From assembly GCF_043099315.1 (NCBI RefSeq), contig NZ_CP170746.1: DNA of 64,000 nucleotides. One strand, written 5' to 3'. Origin of the DNA: Chlorogloeopsis fritschii (lineage in GTDB: Bacteria > Cyanobacteriota > Cyanobacteriia > Cyanobacteriales > Nostocaceae). Position 1 is the stretch's first letter. Every line of letters starts with the position of its first letter. A program made the position numbers and the translations under genes. Under the pieces are notes generated by a model, which saw nothing but the letters and a program-made list of their open reading frames with translations, made no database searches and was not told where the DNA came from. This document shows positions 33,816-43,018 of this stretch, piece after piece.

Positions 33816-34874
33816 ATGATTGTAGTGATGAAAGTTGGTTCTCCTGAGGCGGAAATCAACCGCGTCAGTGAAGAACTACACACCTGGGGGCTGACACCAG
33901 AAAAAATTGTCGGTAAGCACAAGGTAGTAATTGGTTTAGTAGGTGAAACTGCCGACTTAGATCCGCTACAAATTCAGGAAGTTAGCCCCTGGATTGAGCA
34001 AGTACTACGGGTAGAACAGCCTTATAAACGAGCTAGCCGCCAATACCGCCACGGGGAAGCTTCTGAAGTAGTAGTTAATACTCCTGACGGGCCTGTAACA
34101 ATTGGTGAAAATCACCCCTTAGTAGTGGTTGCCGGGCCTTGCTCTGTCGAAAACGAGGAAATGATTGTTGAGACGGCGCAGCGCGTTAAGGCAGCTGGAG
34201 CCAAGTTTTTACGCGGTGGTGCATACAAACCTCGAACTTCGCCTTATGCCTTCCAAGGACATGGTGAGAGCGCTTTAGAATTACTGGCAGCAGCGCGAGA
34301 AGCTAGTGGACTGGGCATCATTACAGAAGTAATGGACAGCGCCGACTTAGACAAAATCGTGGAAGTTGCTGATGTTGTTCAGGTAGGCGCAAGAAATATG
34401 CAAAATTTCTCCCTACTCAAGAAAGTGGGAGCGCAACCAAAACCAGTTCTCCTCAAGCGAGGAATGTCAGCAACGATTGAAGAATGGTTGATGGCTGCCG
34501 AATATATCTTGGCAGCGGGAAATCCGAATGTGATTTTGTGCGAACGGGGAATTCGCAACTTTGATCGCCAGTACACCCGCAATACCCTGGATATATCGGT
34601 AGTACCAGTACTGCGCAACTTAACCCACTTGCCAATCATGATCGATCCCAGCCACGGTACTGGTTGGGCTGCTTATGTGCCTTCTATGTCTATGGCAGCG
34701 ATCGCCGCCGGATGTGATTCTCTGATGATTGAGGTTCACCCCAATCCTAAGAAAGCTTTATCAGATGGCCCTCAATCTCTAACACCAGAAGCATTCGATC
34801 AGCTAATGCAAGAGCTAGCAGTGATTGGTAAAGCCGTTGGACGCTGGCCGCAACCTGCTGTGGCTTTAGCATAG
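33816..34874 (+). CDS. aroF: 3-deoxy-7-phosphoheptulonate (DAHP) synthase, class I-beta
   Basis: 352 residues. It joins phosphoenolpyruvate and erythrose-4-phosphate, the first shikimate-pathway step. An N-terminal ferredoxin-like regulatory domain of about 80 residues (MIVVMKVGSPEAEINRVSEE) is fused to the barrel, as in the Thermotoga type. VVVAGPCSVENEEMIVETAQ, FLRGGAYKPRTSPYAFQGHG, ILCERGIRNFD and IMIDPSHGTGWAAYV carry the catalytic and metal residues. Feedback inhibition through the N-terminal domain is expected. tyrA of the same wider pathway lies 3.5 kb downstream but not in operon. Confidence 0.93.
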   Translation: MIVVMKVGSPEAEINRVSEELHTWGLTPEKIVGKHKVVIGLVGETADLDPLQIQEVSPWIEQVLRVEQPYKRASRQYRHGEASEVVVNTPDGPVTIGENHPLVVVAGPCSVENEEMIVETAQRVKAAGAKFLRGGAYKPRTSPYAFQGHGESALELLAAAREASGLGIITEVMDSADLDKIVEVADVVQVGARNMQNFSLLKKVGAQPKPVLLKRGMSATIEEWLMAAEYILAAGNPNVILCERGIRNFDRQYTRNTLDISVVPVLRNLTHLPIMIDPSHGTGWAAYVPSMSMAAIAAGCDSLMIEVHPNPKKALSDGPQSLTPEAFDQLMQELAVIGKAVGRWPQPAVALA

Positions 34875-34901
34875 AAATTATGTCTTTCCAATAACTAAAG
34901 A

Positions 34902-34935
34902 CGCGGAGAAATTTCCCATTTCCCCGCGCCTTTTT
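34902..34935 (+). terminator. Rho-independent terminator of aroF
   Basis: CGCGGAGAAAT pairs with ATTTCCCCGCG (one mismatch) with loop TTCCC and then CCTTTTT, 27 bp after the stop. Confidence 0.8.
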
Positions 34936-35074
34936 GTTAGAAAAAATTGAGAACAAGAAGGAAGAAAAGAATGTGAATAATCTAGTGTTTCTCTTTTGAG
35001 TTCAATCTAAACTAACGACCTTCTGCCTACCTTCGGAAGCCACTTCGTGTCTACTGCCTTCTGCCTTCTTAACA

Positions 35075-35950
35075 TTAGCGCCTTCTGCTTCTGCTACCAA
35101 AACCTGTTGTACGGCGGCTGGAAGCGCCTCCACTACCAAAACTAGGACTGCGTCTAGTGGGGCTAGATCTACCAGAAGGTCTTAATGTACTACCGCCATA
35201 ACCAGAACCAGTCGCACGGCTACCTGTACCAGTACGTGGTGTAGTACGTACAGTTGAGCCGCTAGGATATGTCCTTCTGATGTTTCCTGTAGTGCGAAAA
35301 GTTGTGCGATTTCTCACTTCTGCTGGTGGCTGATTATAACGACGCTGATAGCTTGTAATTGCATCGTTGTAGCTTCTGCCATAGCCACCATAACCAGTGA
35401 TTACTCCCGGCTGATACACAGGCGGTACATAGTAATGAGGTCTAAACAAGGCATTACCAATAGCCTGCCCTGCCACTGCTCCAGCTAAAGAGCCAGCAAA
35501 AGGTGCCCAAAAACCGTTTTCTCGACGGACTACGACAGTTTCCTGTTGCCCGGTTTGAGGATCGGTGCGAGTCTCAGTGACGTTGTGGATGTACTCAATT
35601 TTAAAATCTTCCGTTAGGTAGAGGACGGGTTGTCCATTTTCTACCTTTAAGTAAGATTTCTTACCTTCCTTAATCTCCTCATCAGTCAACCGCGCCATTT
35701 GTAAATTTTGGGTTCTAACGGTTGGAGGTGTGGCACCCAGTAAAAACAGGGTGTATTCCCCATCAGCATCGTTGTAGCTAGCTTGCTGCACTGGGTACTG
35801 TCCATCACTCAACTTAGTAACCTCAGATGTTTGACTAGCGTCTCTAGCTTGCGGCGGCGTAGTTTGGTTTGCTCCACCACCACAAGCAACCGTAGTCAAA
35901 CACAAACTTAATGTTAAAAAAACTGCTGTAAATTTACGCAAAATGTTCAT
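35075..35950 (-). CDS. Lipoprotein with glycine-zipper and Ser/Arg/Gly-rich tail, unknown function
   Basis: From ATG 35950 about 291 residues. Signal MNILRKFTAVFLTLSLCLTT with lipobox VACGGG. The middle part (YPVQQASYNDADGEYTLFLL; LTEDFKIEYIHNVTETRTDP) is a small beta-rich domain. WAPFAGSLAGAVAGQAIGNA is a glycine-zipper membrane segment, and the last 90 residues are low-complexity RTTPRTGTGSR/FGSGGASSRR. The family is common in cyanobacteria but unnamed. The next gene downstream on the strand is far away; the DUF1517 gene is 77 bp upstream on the same strand. Confidence 0.75.
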   Translation of the reverse strand: MNILRKFTAVFLTLSLCLTTVACGGGANQTTPPQARDASQTSEVTKLSDGQYPVQQASYNDADGEYTLFLLGATPPTVRTQNLQMARLTDEEIKEGKKSYLKVENGQPVLYLTEDFKIEYIHNVTETRTDPQTGQQETVVVRRENGFWAPFAGSLAGAVAGQAIGNALFRPHYYVPPVYQPGVITGYGGYGRSYNDAITSYQRRYNQPPAEVRNRTTFRTTGNIRRTYPSGSTVRTTPRTGTGSRATGSGYGGSTLRPSGRSSPTRRSPSFGSGGASSRRTTGFGSRSRRR

Positions 35951-36026
35951 CAGCATTTTATTATTGTCCCATCTTTGAGCTTAACAATTTCTCCTTGCCT
36001 GTGCTAAGTACAGACGACCGTACAAA

Positions 36027-36620
36027 TTAGAGGGGAATCAACTCTGGATAGTGTTGCAAAAGTTGATCGTTGGTGAGTTCATCACCCAACTGCGCTGGTG
36101 AGAAATGCACCTGAATAGCTCGCAGTTTATGTTTATAATGTAACCCTATTAGTGCTTTCAAGCCTTCCTTAAGCGCGGTGATATTGGCAAGATCGGTTTC
36201 TAATTCTGGTACTTCTCCTTCAAAAGCCACCGTAATCATGACAACGACATTGCGCGTCACAGGCACAGAAAAAGATTCATCGTAATCAGAAGTAGAATGA
36301 AAATCGAGTTCGGTGCCATATCGTTGAGCAGAATCGGTAAACAATTCATTTACATAGTCTCCCGCTTCACCTTCGCTCCAAAATACATCGCCTTCATTTG
36401 CAGCAGAAAGCCAGTATTCTTCGTACCGCATTAAAGTTTCGCACAGTTCTACCAATCCTTCTCCCAAAACTTCCATGTCACCTTCGGCATCGATCGCTTC
36501 CCGTGCAGCACGATTTAATACTCCCAAAATTGGTGCTACCTCAGTTCCACTTAAATGCAGCATGATCCGGCAAACCACATAGCGAGTCTTACCTATCATT
36601 CGATTAAAGGAATCACGCAT
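36027..36620 (-). CDS. DUF1517-family protein
   Basis: 197 residues. RYVVCRIMLHLSGTEVAPIL, SVPVTRNVVVMITVAFEGEV, LKEGLKALIGLHYKHKLRAI and the end VHFSPAQLGDELTNDQLLQH YPELIPL are the DUF1517 pattern known from plant chloroplasts and cyanobacteria. Most members carry an N-terminal membrane anchor; this one is the soluble short form. It could share a transcript with the lipoprotein gene 76 bp downstream. Function unknown. Confidence 0.8.
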   Translation of the reverse strand: MRDSFNRMIGKTRYVVCRIMLHLSGTEVAPILGVLNRAAREAIDAEGDMEVLGEGLVELCETLMRYEEYWLSAANEGDVFWSEGEAGDYVNELFTDSAQRYGTELDFHSTSDYDESFSVPVTRNVVVMITVAFEGEVPELETDLANITALKEGLKALIGLHYKHKLRAIQVHFSPAQLGDELTNDQLLQHYPELIPL

Positions 36621-36692
36621 TTTTCATCTCCTAAAATTTGTTAGTAGTTCATAGATAGTAGATAGTAGATAGGTGTTGGTTGTTGGTAGTGT

Positions 36693-36745
36693 ACTACTAA
36701 CCACTAACCATTAACCACTAACCATTAACCACTATCCACTAACCT
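36693..36745. repeat. Short tandemly repeated heptamer (ACCACTA/ACCATTA)
   Basis: Seven to eight near-perfect ACCACTA/ACCATTA units between the pentapeptide gene and the DUF1517 gene, preceded by TAGTAGATAGTAGATA. Typical cyanobacterial STRR tract; it touches the stop codon of the pentapeptide gene. Confidence 0.85.
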
Positions 36746-38301
36746 ATGTAATGGAATCCCTTAATAAAATCAATAACTAAACTTGTAGAAGGTAGGCTTG
36801 GGTTAGCTGCTTCTTGAGCGGTTTCATTATAAATAGAAGTATTGACATCGGAACTATCAATAAATTTTTTACCAAAATTATGATGGTAATGTATATTTAG
36901 GCTTTGAGCACTAGAATTAGTTAAAATTATCTGAGTTGGTGCTTGGAAAAAGTTTAGTTTAGCTGTAATCTGCCAGATATTTTTTGCTTGTTTAATAGTA
37001 TTAGCATTTTCTCTTGCTGTTTCAACTAGCGCTGTTAATTGCTGCAAATGTTGATGAGTTGACGCAGCCATAACAGGCATCTTTTCACTAAATATTATTG
37101 CCAAGATCTGATGAATATTATCCTGGGTAATTTCAGCATCTTGGAAGGGAAGAATAGCTAGATAAGCAGTGGAAAATAAATTGACATCGCTATCTACACG
37201 GAAAGTAAAAACTGTACGGCGACGTCCAATTTCCATACTGGGGGGTTGCTGCAATTGTTGATATTGTTGAGCAATTTGGTAATAAGCACCGGCGATCGCA
37301 AAATTGGCTTCTGGATCTAAAGGTTTATCGACAATAATCCGAATGGTGGGTAAAGTTTCGTTAAAAAAGTCACGTGTTTCTTCGGCGTTGAAATTTTGGA
37401 TGATAGAGCGATCGCCTGCAGGGCTAAGATCTACCCATTCACAAATCATCCCTTCGGTTTTTAAACCAAACCTGGAGGTGGCATAAAGTTTAGAGCCTGT
37501 CAAAGTTGCTCCTGACAAGTCTGCACCTATCCACTCCACTTTCATTAATTTAGCCTGAGTTAAATCGGCATGAACCAAACTCGTATTTGTTAAATTAGCA
37601 TTACTTAAATCTGCTCCAATTAAATTTGCACCACTTAATTTGGCTCCACTTAGATCCGCCCAGCGCAGATTGGCTCCACTTAAATCTGCCCAACGAAGAT
37701 TTGTACCGCTCAAATTTGCGCCAGTCAAGTCGGCATGGCTGAGATTTGCTTGTCTCATTTCGGCATCTCGGAAATTGGCACCACTAAGCTCGGCTTTACT
37801 TAAGTCAGTGTTGCTTAAATTGGCTCCTTCTAAATTGGCTCCTGTCAGGAAAGCATCCTTCAAATTAGCTTCGTTTAAATTAGCCTGTTTCAATACAGCG
37901 TGTCGAAGTGCAGCACCTCTGAGATCGGCTTTACTAAGGTTTGCTTGCATGAGATCGGCACGGCTGAGATCGGCGCGGATTAACTCAGCACGAATTAACG
38001 AGGCTGACTGGAGTTGGGCGCGACTGAGATCTGCTCGAATTAAATTAGCTACATTGAGAGTGGCGTGGTTGAGGTTAGCTTGGGTAAGATGAGCACCACG
38101 CAGTCTTGCTACATTTAGCTGGGCATGACGCAAATTGGAGCCACTGAGATTTGCACCACTCATGTTTACGATACTAAAATTAGCATGACTAAAATTAGCC
38201 TCGCTGAGTTGTACACCTCTGAGGTTAGCTTCTGAGAGGTCAATACCACTAAAGTCTCTCATTCCCGCTTCATATTTGGCCAGTAATTCCTCTACAGTCA
38301 T
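36739..38301 (-). CDS. Large pentapeptide-repeat protein with C-terminal unique domain
   Basis: 520 residues. After MTVEELLAKYEAGMRDFSGI the repeats run to about residue 275 (over 50 A(N/D)LXX units, for example LRGAHLTQANLNHATLNVAN), forming a long beta helix. Residues about 280-520 are a separate domain (EWVDLSPAGDRSIIQNFNAE; IIVDKPLDPEANFAIAGAYY; VFTFRVDSDVNLFSTAYLAI) present in a subgroup of cyanobacterial pentapeptide proteins with no known role. No signal peptide, so probably cytosolic. The antisense frame at 37640-38092 is a code artefact. Confidence 0.88.
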   Translation of the reverse strand: MTVEELLAKYEAGMRDFSGIDLSEANLRGVQLSEANFSHANFSIVNMSGANLSGSNLRHAQLNVARLRGAHLTQANLNHATLNVANLIRADLSRAQLQSASLIRAELIRADLSRADLMQANLSKADLRGAALRHAVLKQANLNEANLKDAFLTGANLEGANLSNTDLSKAELSGANFRDAEMRQANLSHADLTGANLSGTNLRWADLSGANLRWADLSGAKLSGANLIGADLSNANLTNTSLVHADLTQAKLMKVEWIGADLSGATLTGSKLYATSRFGLKTEGMICEWVDLSPAGDRSIIQNFNAEETRDFFNETLPTIRIIVDKPLDPEANFAIAGAYYQIAQQYQQLQQPPSMEIGRRRTVFTFRVDSDVNLFSTAYLAILPFQDAEITQDNIHQILAIIFSEKMPVMAASTHQHLQQLTALVETARENANTIKQAKNIWQITAKLNFFQAPTQIILTNSSAQSLNIHYHHNFGKKFIDSSDVNTSIYNETAQEAANPSLPSTSLVIDFIKGFHYIG

Positions 38302-38382
38302 TAGGCTACCTCACCGGATGCCGACTTGAATAATCGGTCAATAACGTCAAAATTATCTGAAAGATGCAACTTCAAAATCACA

Positions 38383-39225
38383 ATGAAAATTGGTATTTTA
38401 GGACTCGGACTAATTGGCGGCTCTTTAGGTTTAGATTTGCGATCGCACGGACATTATGTCTTAGGAGTCAGTCGCCGGGAATCAACCTGTACTAAAGCGA
38501 TCGCTCTAGGCAGTGTAGATGAGGCATCAGTAGATACGAACCTACTAGTTACCGCAGAAGTAGTATTCATTTGTACACCAATTGGACTTATTATTCCCAC
38601 AGTCGAACAGCTAATTGCTTATTTACCTTCTAATGTAATCATCACTGATGTTGGCTCAGTAAAAACACCGATAGTGCAAGCAATTTCTTCATTATGGGAT
38701 AATTTTGTCGGTGGTCATCCTATGGCAGGTACAGCCGAGAGTGGTATTGAAGCGGCACAGCGGCATTTATTTGTGGATAGACCTTATGTATTAACGCCAA
38801 CAGCGGTAACTCCAAAGACAGCGGTAAATGTTGTAGCAGAAATTGTCCGGCAGCTGCGAGCAACTATTTACCATTGTGCTCCAGAAGACCATGATAAAGC
38901 AGTAAGTTGGATTTCTCATTTACCTGTGATGGTGAGTGCCTCTTTAATTGCTGCTTGCATGAGTGAAACAGACTCGAAAGTTTTGCAATTAGCTCAGAAA
39001 CTTGCTAGTTCCGGGTTTAGAGATACTAGCCGCGTTGGGGGTGGAAATCCAGAGTTAGGAGTGATGATGGCACAGTATAATCGGCAGGAATTGCTGAAGT
39101 CTTTGCAGAAATATCGCCACAATCTTGATGAATTAATTAGCCTAATTGAACAGGAAAATTGGAAAGTTTTGGAGGAAAAATTGCAATTAACTCAACAGGC
39201 AAGAACTGCATTTGTTGATGATTAA
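38383..39225 (+). CDS. tyrA: Prephenate/arogenate dehydrogenase
   Basis: 280 residues from ATG 38383; an in-frame ATG at 38326 adds 19 residues that do not belong to the Rossmann start MKIGILGLGLIGGSLGLDLR. Also VVFICTPIGLIIPTVEQLIA, VGGHPMAGTAESGIEAAQRH (active-site HPMAGTE-type motif) and AVSWISHLPVMVSASL. Cyanobacterial members usually prefer NADP+ and arogenate, making tyrosine directly. No ACT domain. The AroF gene lies nearby but separated. Confidence 0.92.
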   Translation: MKIGILGLGLIGGSLGLDLRSHGHYVLGVSRRESTCTKAIALGSVDEASVDTNLLVTAEVVFICTPIGLIIPTVEQLIAYLPSNVIITDVGSVKTPIVQAISSLWDNFVGGHPMAGTAESGIEAAQRHLFVDRPYVLTPTAVTPKTAVNVVAEIVRQLRATIYHCAPEDHDKAVSWISHLPVMVSASLIAACMSETDSKVLQLAQKLASSGFRDTSRVGGGNPELGVMMAQYNRQELLKSLQKYRHNLDELISLIEQENWKVLEEKLQLTQQARTAFVDD

Positions 39226-39243
39226 ATTCAAGTAATGCTCTCA

Positions 39244-39492
39244 TTATTCAGCATCTGCTGGGTTGAGAAAATCGTTCAGAATGTCATCTGGTAAAGGTGC
39301 ATCAAAATCAGGAGAAATTACAACTTTGCCTTTATCTAACCCTGCAATTCTGGGTAATGACTGTTCTGCGATTGGTACTATACGCGCAACTGGAGTCCCA
39401 GCGTTTGAAATAATTACTTCCTCTCCTGACAAAACTCGATTGAGTAATTCTGCAATTTCAGCCTGTGTTTCCGTAAGCTCAATGTTATACAT
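39244..39492 (-). CDS. Phd/YefM-type antitoxin without partner
   Basis: 82 residues. MYNIELTETQAEIAELLNRV and SGEEVIISNAGTPVARIVPI are the Phd/YefM DNA-binding N-terminus. The C-terminal toxin-binding tail ends DDILNDFLNPADAE. A VapC/PIN toxin gene usually follows, but here only 18 bp separate the stop from tyrA's end on the other strand, so the partner is missing. An orphan antitoxin. Confidence 0.82.
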   Translation of the reverse strand: MYNIELTETQAEIAELLNRVLSGEEVIISNAGTPVARIVPIAEQSLPRIAGLDKGKVVISPDFDAPLPDDILNDFLNPADAE

Positions 39493-39689
39493 ATACAGTC
39501 ACTCCAAAAGGTTGCGACTATAAATAGATGATATCAGTTACCCTGTAAATAAGCTTTTTTTGGTTGGGGTGAATACAGGTATTTGCACGCAGCAACTACG
39601 CCTTATCTCAAATTAAATGCAGCCGAAGCAGAGATTTTTCAAGCCGTGCGATCGCTTATATTTTTCGAGAGTAAAAATTGCGATCGCAT

Positions 39690-39989
39690 TCAATCACTTT
39701 GATTTTGCCATTGTTGTGGATCACGTTTAACGTGGAAACAGGCAATAACTACAATTTTATCCTCTTCGAGAAAGTAAAAAACTCCGTAAGGAAATCGACG
39801 AATCAAAGCTCGTCGCACCTCCTGATTTACTACAGGATACGGCAAAGGATTGCGGCCAATTGTAGCTAGACAGGTATCAACAGCACGTATAAATTCATAA
39901 CCTAAGCCAGGATTGCCTTCTTCGTACCACTCATAAGCTTCTTCGATATCTAACTCCGCTTCTGGGCGAATCAGTAATTTATAATTCAT
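39690..39989 (-). CDS. parE: ParE/RelE-type toxin
   Basis: 99 residues. YKLLIRPEAELDIEEAYEWY, IRAVDTCLATIGRNPLPYPV, RRALIRRFPYGVFYFLEEDK and IVVIACFHVKRDPQQW show the RelE/ParE toxin fold with the usual C-terminal H-x-x-R-D-P. Members poison gyrase or cut mRNA on ribosomes. Its start overlaps the end of the upstream antitoxin gene by four bases (ATGA), so they are translationally coupled. Confidence 0.88.
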   Translation of the reverse strand: MNYKLLIRPEAELDIEEAYEWYEEGNPGLGYEFIRAVDTCLATIGRNPLPYPVVNQEVRRALIRRFPYGVFYFLEEDKIVVIACFHVKRDPQQWQNQSD

Positions 39990-40216
39990 TTAAAAAAGCC
40001 CAGTTTTTGCTTCATTTCTTGCCAGCTTGAACCCTGAGTTGGGTTTTGACGGAAAAGTTCCAAACGCCTATCCAATTCTCGTTTTTGCGTTTGACTTACT
40101 GGAATCACCTCTGGTATTGCGAGGATGCTATCCCACAAATCTTCTGCAAGTTGTATTCGCTCGGCTACAGTTAATTGAGAAATGTCAACCTTTAACAAGG
40201 GATGCATACTCATCAT
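39986..40216 (-). CDS. Addiction-module antitoxin component (TIGR02574-type)
   Basis: 76 residues: KVDISQLTVAERIQLAEDLW, DSILAIPEVIPVSQTQKREL and WQEMKQKLGF. This small helical family precedes ParE/RelE toxins in many cyanobacteria. Binding to its toxin and autorepression are inferred from the family. Start ambiguity between MMSMHPLL codons remains. Confidence 0.85.
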   Translation of the reverse strand: MMSMHPLLKVDISQLTVAERIQLAEDLWDSILAIPEVIPVSQTQKRELDRRLELFRQNPTQGSSWQEMKQKLGFFK

Positions 40217-40275
40217 ACTAAGGTTTAACTTGCAAATATTCTAACCCACGCGGGCTAGAAGCCTAAACAAAGATT

Positions 40276-40911
40276 TTACCTAGTTCCAAATAATCTATCT
40301 CCAGCATCTCCCATTCCGGGAAGAATATAGCCGTGTTCATCTAATTTTTCATCAATAGCTGCTGTGTAAATAGACACATCTGGATGAACCTCAATGAAAT
40401 GCTCAATGCCCTCTGGTGCAGCAAGTAAACAAACAAACTTAATTGATAGAGGATTTGTAGATTTGACTCTTTCCACTGCTGCAACTGCCGAGTTCCCGGT
40501 TGCTAACATCGGATCGACTACCAGCACATCTCGCTTTTCTATGTCATGGGGAACTTTGAAATAATACTCTACAGGAATCAATGTTTTGGGATCGCGATAC
40601 AAGCCAATATGCCCTACCCGTGCCGATGGCATCAACTCTAGCATCCCATCCAAAATACCCTGCCCTGCCCTTTGAATGGAAACTATGACTAATTTTTTTT
40701 CTGGGGCAAGGATCGGAGCATTCATCGAAGCTAGTGGTGTTTGAATTTTTTCATGTTTTAGTGGTAAATCTCGCGTTACCTCATACCCCAGCAACATACC
40801 AATTTCTTTCAGGAGAACACGAAATTTCACCGTGCTAGTTTCGGCTTTACGCATCAGCGTCAGTTTGTGCTGAATTAATGGATGCTCAATGAGTATTACT
40901 TGATTTCCCAT
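40276..40911 (-). CDS. upp: Uracil phosphoribosyltransferase
   Basis: 211 residues. ILIEHPLIQHKLTLMRKAET, IVSIQRAGQGILDGMLELMP and the PRPP-binding loop VLVVDPMLATGNSAVAAVER, with the C-terminal GDAGDRLFGTR uracil flap. It makes UMP from uracil and PRPP. In the URC uracil-degradation route (URC6) UMP production is needed, and two other URC-type genes lie on the same strand beyond the exporter/FMO module, so a catabolic role besides salvage is plausible. Confidence 0.93.
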   Translation of the reverse strand: MGNQVILIEHPLIQHKLTLMRKAETSTVKFRVLLKEIGMLLGYEVTRDLPLKHEKIQTPLASMNAPILAPEKKLVIVSIQRAGQGILDGMLELMPSARVGHIGLYRDPKTLIPVEYYFKVPHDIEKRDVLVVDPMLATGNSAVAAVERVKSTNPLSIKFVCLLAAPEGIEHFIEVHPDVSIYTAAIDEKLDEHGYILPGMGDAGDRLFGTR

Positions 40912-41119
40912 GTTTTGTTATTAGTCATTAGGTATGTTTCATTTTAATTTGTTCCTGTTGAGCCTGACATAAAGCTATTTTTACAAGAGTATTGTTGGCT
41001 ATTTATGCACTTGTTTTTTATAAAGTTCCAAACCTTGATTTCTCAATAGTTCCAGTTTTAAATTGATTTGAGCCGATGCTACCCATTTCACCAACTTTGC
41101 TCCTAATGGCACTTTCCTC

Positions 41120-42748
41120 CTAGCTACACCAAGTGAAAACATCTTCTATTTTGCCATAGTCTAGCTTCACTATCTTTTCTGACAAATAGAAATATTGTTC
41201 ATCATGAGTAACAACTATTACAGTTTTACCTTTCTTTTTCAATTCAGGTAATAATTGCGTATAAAAAATCTTCTTAAACACAGGGTCTTGGTCAGAAGCC
41301 CATTCATCAAATACATAAATAGGTCGGTCTTCCAAATAAGCAGTTAAAAGAGCTAGACGTTTTCGTTGTCCTTGAGATAAGGATGTGGTAGAAAGTACAC
41401 CATTTTTAACTTGTACCTTTTTGTTAAGGTGTAATTTGACTAGATAGTCATACATTTGCTCGTCAGTAATTACTTTACCTAAATTCCAGAAATTATCGAA
41501 CAGATAAAAATCAGAGAATACGACTGAGAAATGTTGGCGGAACCACTCTTGATTTTCAATTGTAACTAATTTGTTATTGAGATAGATGTTTCCAGTTTCA
41601 GGAATGTACAAACCAGTAATCAGTTTAACAAGAGTAGACTTACCACTACCGTTACCGCCAACAATAAAAACAATTTCACCATCCGAAAAAGTCAAATCAA
41701 TCGGGCCAAGAGTAAAAGCTATATCTTCCTGCTCTTGATGATAAGTATGAGTGACACTTAAAAGTTCTAGACGCTGACAAAAATTATCTGCTGCACCACA
41801 ACTTATTAAATTACTCTCGCGGAAGTGATTTAATAAGGATAGTTTGAGAGAGTCTATATTTCCTAAAGCAACTGTAGCTTTACTGAAGCTAGGAATAGCA
41901 CTCATGATGTACTCTAAAGGAGATATTAGGTACAGAATAGTAAGTGCATATCCAGATAAAATATAGGTAGAAATGACTTGAAGATTTGGTAAGATAAACA
42001 GTACTAGACCAACAACCACAAAGAATAAGATGTTACCCCAACTAGCAGCTGTTGCAAATATCGTCATCCCAACTACATTTTTACGCCTATAAAGTTGAGC
42101 TGTTTCTTTTAGTTCTTTTAATATAAAGTTTTGGCGTCGCTGTTGGTGAATTTTCAGTTCCTTAGTTCCTTCAATTAAACTACGAAAATGGTTAAATAAT
42201 CTATCTTCTTGATAGCGAGCCAATGTCAAAAATGATATTGCCTTACCTGCCACTTGTTTATAGCTGAATATTCCTAAAAGCAGAAAAATCACTATTATAA
42301 GAAATACTGTTGGAGACAACCAAAATAAATAGAAAAGACAACTAACTACAACTGCAATTTCAATACATAAAGTAGGAATAGCGTAAACAATATAAGACAC
42401 TGATATAATATCATTAGTAAGCGTAGCTAAGATCCGATGATTTCCTAAACGCTCTAAATGAAATAACGGTGCAGCCAGAATTCTTTCACTCAAAATTAAG
42501 CGCAATTCAAAAATAGCTTTTTCTGCAAGATTTATTAATAAAAATTTAGAAATGATATTGGTAAAAAATTTTAGAAAAACAAGGCCAATAAAACTCCAAA
42601 TTAATATGGCTGTTAATGAAAAATAATTGACTTGAGCATTGATAGTAACAATCAGTCCCGCTGTGCTAGCCCCACTTAATAAACCAACAAAAACAGCAAG
42701 AGCAACAATTTTCCAAGAAGAGCGTAACAGCAGAGTAATTAAATTCAT
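41120..42748 (-). CDS. Cyclic-peptide export ABC transporter (SyrD/YojI type)
   Basis: 542 residues: six membrane helices (LAVFVGLLSGASTAGLIVTI ... LSGYALTILYLISPLEYIM) fused to an ATPase domain. Walker A FIVGGNGSGKSTLVKLITGL, signature SLSQGQRKRLALLTAYLEDR and the unusual Walker B YVFDEWASDQDPVFKKIFY, a hallmark of SyrD/PvdE/YojI exporters for cyclic peptides, microcin or siderophore precursors. It starts 270 bp from the divergent FMO-like gene. Its promoter carries a 23-bp block also found before the small lipoprotein gene at 44439. The cargo is not known. Confidence 0.88.
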   Translation of the reverse strand: MNLITLLLRSSWKIVALAVFVGLLSGASTAGLIVTINAQVNYFSLTAILIWSFIGLVFLKFFTNIISKFLLINLAEKAIFELRLILSERILAAPLFHLERLGNHRILATLTNDIISVSYIVYAIPTLCIEIAVVVSCLFYLFWLSPTVFLIIVIFLLLGIFSYKQVAGKAISFLTLARYQEDRLFNHFRSLIEGTKELKIHQQRRQNFILKELKETAQLYRRKNVVGMTIFATAASWGNILFFVVVGLVLFILPNLQVISTYILSGYALTILYLISPLEYIMSAIPSFSKATVALGNIDSLKLSLLNHFRESNLISCGAADNFCQRLELLSVTHTYHQEQEDIAFTLGPIDLTFSDGEIVFIVGGNGSGKSTLVKLITGLYIPETGNIYLNNKLVTIENQEWFRQHFSVVFSDFYLFDNFWNLGKVITDEQMYDYLVKLHLNKKVQVKNGVLSTTSLSQGQRKRLALLTAYLEDRPIYVFDEWASDQDPVFKKIFYTQLLPELKKKGKTVIVVTHDEQYFYLSEKIVKLDYGKIEDVFTWCS

Positions 42749-42792
42749 ATAAATCTTACCTAACAGATATATAAGAATAATCTTGTTGTTTA

Positions 42793-42864
42793 TATATAGA
42801 ATATGACAACTCCTGTGTCGATACAGAAAAGTTAAGGAAATGGGAAAGAAAGTAACTTAACTTG
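42793..42864 (-). promoter_or_regulatory. Shared promoter element upstream of the SyrD-type exporter
   Basis: On the minus strand CAAGTTAAGT (42864-42855) is followed by TTCCTTAACTTTTCTGTATC within a 23-bp block (42839-42817), then 18 bases, then -10 TATATA (42798-42793). The same block and spacing are found at 44331-44403 on the plus strand. The ATG is 45 bp beyond the -10. Confidence 0.8.
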
Positions 42865-43018
42865 CAAAATGATTAAATAAAGGATTTTGCGGTAAAAGCT
42901 AAAGAAAATCAAAAATTAAGTTTTTTATTGTCTGAAATTACTTAATTTATCTGTATTGTTAATTAAAACCTCAAGTTTTATAAAGTGAATAATTAAGATT
43001 TGTACTCAAGTTAATTTC

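Noticed and set aside
36693..36745. Heptamer tract considered as CRISPR or phage attachment site
   Set aside because: Contiguous ACCACTA/ACCATTA units without spacers are ordinary cyanobacterial STRR.
37640..38092. Long plus-strand frame opposite the large pentapeptide gene
   Set aside because: Same repeat-code artefact; composition (R, S, A, L only) is not that of a real protein.
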